A stretch of DNA of 64,000 bases from contig NZ_JAEKGC010000003.1 in assembly GCF_016405885.1 (NCBI RefSeq), positions 186,001-250,000 on the forward strand, given 5' to 3'. A model generated the notes under the pieces. That model did not search any database and was not told where the DNA came from. It saw only the letters and a list, made by a program, of their open reading frames with translations. Positions 61,607 to 64,000 of this stretch are shown here, in pieces; the first letter of the stretch is position 1, and each line of letters opens with the position of its first letter. This DNA comes from Arthrobacter sp. MSA 4-2. GTDB taxonomy: Bacteria > Actinomycetota > Actinomycetes > Actinomycetales > Micrococcaceae. Made by a program: the position numbers and the translations under genes.

Positions 61607-62977
61607 ATGGACTACACCTACGACGTGCTCGTCATCGGGGCGGGGCCGGCGGGAATGGCCGCCGCCGTGCGCGCCGCCGAGCTGGGGGCGCGCACGGCGG
61701 TGGTTGAGCGCTCGGCCCTGGGCGGAACCTGCGTTAATTCCGGCTGCGTTCCCACCCGCGTCCTGGCCAAGACCGCACGGCTGTTCCGTGAGGTCCGCAC
61801 TGCCCACGACTACGGCATCGTCGTCGCGCAGCCGCAGGTTGACTGGCCCACCACCGTCGACCGGGTCCGCTCCACCGTCGAGCGGGTCCTCGCCGCCAAG
61901 GGGTACCCCGCGCTCATCGACCGGCTCGGCATCGACCTGATTGCGGGGGACGCCTCCTTCACCGGCGAACACACGGTGGCCGTCGGAGACCGATTGGTCA
62001 GCGCCCGGTCGATCATCCTGTGCATCGGGGGCAGTGCGCGGCGCCTTCCGATCCCGGGGGCCGAGGCTGCGGTCCTGCCCCATGAGGTGCTTTCAATGCC
62101 GGAGCTTCCGGCGTCGGTCGCGGTGATCGGCGGGGGCCATACCGGTGCCCAGCTCACCACAATTTTCAATGCCCTTGGCTCGCAGGTGCTGCTCCTCGAT
62201 GTCGCCCCGCGGATCCTGATGACCGAGGACGCCGACGTCTCGGCGGCCGTCACGGAGGGTTTCAGCTCACGGGGCGTCCGGGTGGAAACCGGCATCACCG
62301 GGATCGATGCGATTCGACCCTCGGACGGTGCGCTGCGGCTGTCCTGGCGCACCGGCGGGCAGCCCGACGAAATCACCGTGAAGTCCGTGGTGATGGCTGC
62401 GGGGTGGCCGGCGAACCTCGACGGGCTGAACCTCGAGGCCGCCTGCGTCGAGTCGACCCGCACCGCCGTGCCGGTCGACGACTACCTCCGCTCGAACGTG
62501 CCGCACATCTTTGTTGCCGGTGATGCCAACGGTTCAAGCATGCTCGTGCAGGCGGCCGTGTTCGAGGGCGAGACCGCCGCAGAGAACGCGGTGCTGGGGG
62601 CCAACCGCACCACTCCCCACCACCTGCTTCCCGAGGGCGGATTTACCGACCCCGACTATGCGGGCGTCGGCCTCACCGAGGCCCAGGCCCGGGCCCGCGA
62701 CTCCCAGTGCCACGCCGTCGTGCTGCCCTATGCGGCGGTGGAACGCCCCATCATCGACGACCGCGAACAGGGCTTCCTCAAGCTGGTGACCGACCGGCAC
62801 CGGGAGCTTATCCTCGGCGCCCACTCCGTCGGGGAGAACGCCGTGGAGGTCATCCAGGCGGTGGCCGCGGCGATGGCTGCCGGCACCGACCTCGCAACCC
62901 TCGCGCGGGTGAAGTTCGCCTACCCCACCTACAGCGCCGTGATTGGCCAGGCCGCCCGCGCAGCGCTGCGGTCCTGA
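61607..62977 (+). CDS. FAD-dependent pyridine nucleotide-disulfide oxidoreductase
   Basis: The 456-aa class I flavoprotein has GAGPAGMAAAVRA, the redox pair GGTCVNSGCVPT, the NAD(P) site VIGGGHTGAQL and IFVAGDAN. The C-terminal dimer domain has AYPTYSA where lipoamide dehydrogenases have HPTLSE, so the catalytic His and Glu of that dyad are missing. This resembles mercuric-reductase-like and LpdA-type quinone reductases; the substrate is unknown. AGGGAG precedes ATG 61607. Confidence 0.88.
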   Translation: MDYTYDVLVIGAGPAGMAAAVRAAELGARTAVVERSALGGTCVNSGCVPTRVLAKTARLFREVRTAHDYGIVVAQPQVDWPTTVDRVRSTVERVLAAKGYPALIDRLGIDLIAGDASFTGEHTVAVGDRLVSARSIILCIGGSARRLPIPGAEAAVLPHEVLSMPELPASVAVIGGGHTGAQLTTIFNALGSQVLLLDVAPRILMTEDADVSAAVTEGFSSRGVRVETGITGIDAIRPSDGALRLSWRTGGQPDEITVKSVVMAAGWPANLDGLNLEAACVESTRTAVPVDDYLRSNVPHIFVAGDANGSSMLVQAAVFEGETAAENAVLGANRTTPHHLLPEGGFTDPDYAGVGLTEAQARARDSQCHAVVLPYAAVERPIIDDREQGFLKLVTDRHRELILGAHSVGENAVEVIQAVAAAMAAGTDLATLARVKFAYPTYSAVIGQAARAALRS

Positions 62978-63035
62978 CACCTGGACTTTTCGCAACCGGA
63001 CGGTTTCCTGACGCCCGGACGGACCCGCTGATAAA

Positions 63036-63052
63036 ATGGAAACGCTTTCCAT
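63036..63052. promoter_or_regulatory. LacI-family operator upstream of gene 63095
   Basis: ATGGAAACGCTTTCCAT: perfect 7-bp arms around CGC, the classic LacI/GalR-family site with a central CG. It overlaps a possible -10 (GATAAAAT, 63030-63037), 43 bp before the start codon of the small unknown gene. Confidence 0.8.
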
Positions 63053-63094
63053 CTGAGGGAAAGCCCGTTCTCCGCCTCCGGATCAGGGAGAGAC

Positions 63095-63367
63095 ATGAAC
63101 ACGACCGGCAGAAAATTCACAGCCACCGAGGAATCGACAAGCAAGCACCCCCAGGACTGGGGCCGCGCCATGGCCGTCGCCATCTGCCGCCTGGGCGATA
63201 TGGCACGGGAGGCCGGGGACGACTTCGAGCACGAAGCCCTCCTGGGCGAGGACCTCCACCTTTTCGTCAAGGAAACGCACGACGGCGTCAATATCACCAT
63301 GTCGTGGACACCGAAGCGGGAGGCGCAGAAGGATCGCGTGGAGGAACCGGCGCAGCCCGCCGGCTGA
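63095..63367 (+). CDS. Small protein of unknown function behind a LacI-type operator
   Basis: I do not recognise the 90-aa product. It is acidic/polar with the central block DWGRAMAVAICRLGDMAREAG and a C-terminal HDGVNITMSWTPKREAQ part, no membrane segment and one cysteine. GGGAGAGA lies just before ATG 63095. The upstream palindrome suggests control by a sugar-responsive LacI regulator whose gene is not in this window. Confidence 0.75.
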   Translation: MNTTGRKFTATEESTSKHPQDWGRAMAVAICRLGDMAREAGDDFEHEALLGEDLHLFVKETHDGVNITMSWTPKREAQKDRVEEPAQPAG

Positions 63368-63442
63368 AATCCTAAGCAGACTTATCTTTATCGGGGTAGG
63401 CTAAGGATGCCCACCATCCGCTGGTCAAACCGGAGGAAAAAG

Positions 63443-63673
63443 ATGTCCGCAGCGAATCCCGACCCGAAGGACGACAACATCACCGGGCTGGAGCCCGGGG
63501 GCGGAGTACCCCCGGGGGAGACTCCCCCCGGCGAGGCGAGCACCGCCGCGCAACAGGGCCACGGCGAGGCCGGGCCCTCCAAGGGTTTCTCGCGCGCCTG
63601 GCTTGCCGTCACCGGAGTCATCGTCCTGCTGTTCCTGCTGTTTTTCGTCGGTTATATCGCCAATTTCTTCTGA
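63443..63673 (+). CDS. DUF6480 family single-pass membrane protein
   Basis: The 76-aa protein has the DUF6480 signature NPDPKDDNITGLEPGGGVPPGETPP, with NITGLEPGGG most telling, and one C-terminal membrane helix (about 52-72). ATG 63443 has GGAGGAAA upstream. Role unknown; such genes are common and conserved in actinobacteria. An intrinsic terminator follows at 63701. Confidence 0.85.
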   Translation: MSAANPDPKDDNITGLEPGGGVPPGETPPGEASTAAQQGHGEAGPSKGFSRAWLAVTGVIVLLFLLFFVGYIANFF

Positions 63674-63700
63674 CCGCACCCCGCGGCGCGGCCCCGACGG

Positions 63701-63726
63701 AGCCCCAGCCCCGGGGGGCTTTTCTT
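63701..63726 (+). terminator. Terminator after the DUF6480 gene
   Basis: AGCCCC (63701-63706) pairs with GGGGCT (63715-63720), followed by TTTTCTT. Confidence 0.7.
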
Positions 63727-63734
63727 AAGCGGCC

Positions 63735-63753
63735 TAAGCTTAGGCTACCCTTA
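63735..63753. promoter_or_regulatory. DtxR/IdeR iron box of the terminal lipoprotein gene
   Basis: TAAGCTTAGGCTACCCTTA fits TWAGGTWAGSCTWACCTWA at 17 of 19 positions, 54 bp upstream of the ATG at 63807. Confidence 0.85.
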
Positions 63754-63806
63754 CTTCTGTCCTGATCGAAAGACCCCGAAGGGTCACCCAGAAGTCAAGG
63801 AGCCCC

Positions 63807-64000
63807 ATGGCCCCCCTCCGCACGCGCGCCCTCCTGGCGGCCGCTGCCGTCCTGTCCGTTTCGGCCTGCTCCACCGGCCCCGCCTCGGGAGAGTCGGCCG
63901 GATCCGGCGGGAATGAGGCAGGGGCGGCGGATGCCTTCCCTGTCACCATCGAGCATGCCCTGGGCGAGACCGTCCTTGAGGAAAAGCCCGAGCGGGTGGC
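63807..64000 (+). CDS. Ferric siderophore-binding lipoprotein, 5' part
   Basis: The first 64 codons are visible before the right edge. They encode a signal with lipobox VLSVSACS, an Gly/Ala/Ser linker and VTIEHALGETVLEEKPERVA, the usual start of periplasmic-binding-protein (FepB/FhuD-like) domains. AAGGAG precedes ATG 63807 and an iron box lies upstream. It may supply substrate to the permease operon at 52-56 kb, which lacks its own binding protein; this is inference. Confidence 0.85.
   Translation, partial: MAPLRTRALLAAAAVLSVSACSTGPASGESAGSGGNEAGAADAFPVTIEHALGETVLEEKPERV

Noticed and set aside
61607-62977. Mercuric reductase with a mer operon
   Set aside because: No N-terminal HMA domain, no C-terminal vicinal cysteine pair, and no merR, merT or merP near it.
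63395-63413. Possible iron box GGGGTAGGCTAAGG upstream of the DUF6480 gene
   Set aside because: Only about 12 of 19 positions fit the DtxR/IdeR consensus and the right arm is missing, unlike the two clear boxes at 56124 and 63735.

Overview
The window is a dense, high-G+C actinobacterial chromosome segment, most likely from the Micrococcaceae (Arthrobacter and relatives). The evidence is an HspR/HAIR heat-shock circuit, a ydaO-type c-di-AMP riboswitch in front of an M23 peptidase, DUF4235, DUF6480 and Septum_form proteins, an actinobacterial LpqY-SugABC-like importer, DtxR/IdeR-type iron boxes, and many genes with a -10 box exactly 6-7 nt before the start codon, which implies leaderless mRNAs. 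I see no phage, insertion sequence, CRISPR array or rRNA. The window is mostly core genome with a few accessory spots.

Layout. 1-5.2 kb: Septum_form fragment, clpB with a HAIR operator, and a lipoprotein class B PBP. 5.2-12.7 kb: yccF between two palindromic repeats, a DEAD-box helicase, M20 amidohydrolase, trmB, a UBP zinc finger, two gene remnants, and a divergent leaderless SDR/DUF5655 pair. 12.6-18.4 kb: pspA with a membrane partner, then dnaK-grpE-dnaJ-hspR with two HAIR sites and a 100-bp hairpin between grpE and dnaJ. 18.3-26.6 kb: secreted lipase, an MMPL exporter divergent from marR plus a methyltransferase, a LysE-type exporter, a P-loop kinase fused to PabB, and pabC. 26.6-36.6 kb: a TPP-riboswitch ykoEDC thiamine-precursor ECF transporter, DUF4235, an Atg22-like MFS protein, a Vsr-like DUF559 protein between two more repeats, dcd, tryptophan dioxygenase, a protealysin-emfourin pair, tRNA-Gly and panD. 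36.8-46.6 kb: a trehalose-type ABC importer, a membrane-anchored unknown, and an NHL-thioredoxin protein overlapping a CopD-CtaG fusion. 46.7-51.7 kb: HU, the cysteine-free ribosomal proteins L28-L33-S14 behind a Zur-like palindrome, MarR, an SGNH hydrolase, a lipid kinase and the riboswitch-controlled M23 peptidase. 52-64 kb: siderophore import operon with an iron box, BrkB/YihY, a nucleotide-sugar-type dehydrogenase, CPBP protein plus MASE1 histidine kinase, an FAD disulfide oxidoreductase, an unknown protein behind a perfect LacI-type operator, DUF6480, and the 5' end of a second iron-box-controlled siderophore-binding lipoprotein.

How the genes work together. ClpB and DnaK/GrpE/DnaJ form one HspR regulon that ends in its own repressor. 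pabB and pabC make p-aminobenzoate for folate, panD makes beta-alanine for CoA, and ykoEDC brings in a thiamine precursor. The iron-box genes import ferric siderophores. The C- ribosomal proteins replace zinc-binding versions under zinc shortage.

The most unusual items are the dispersed palindromic repeat that twice brackets a single gene, the kinase-PabB fusion, the large hairpin inside the dnaK operon, and the coupled NHL-thioredoxin/CopD-CtaG pair.
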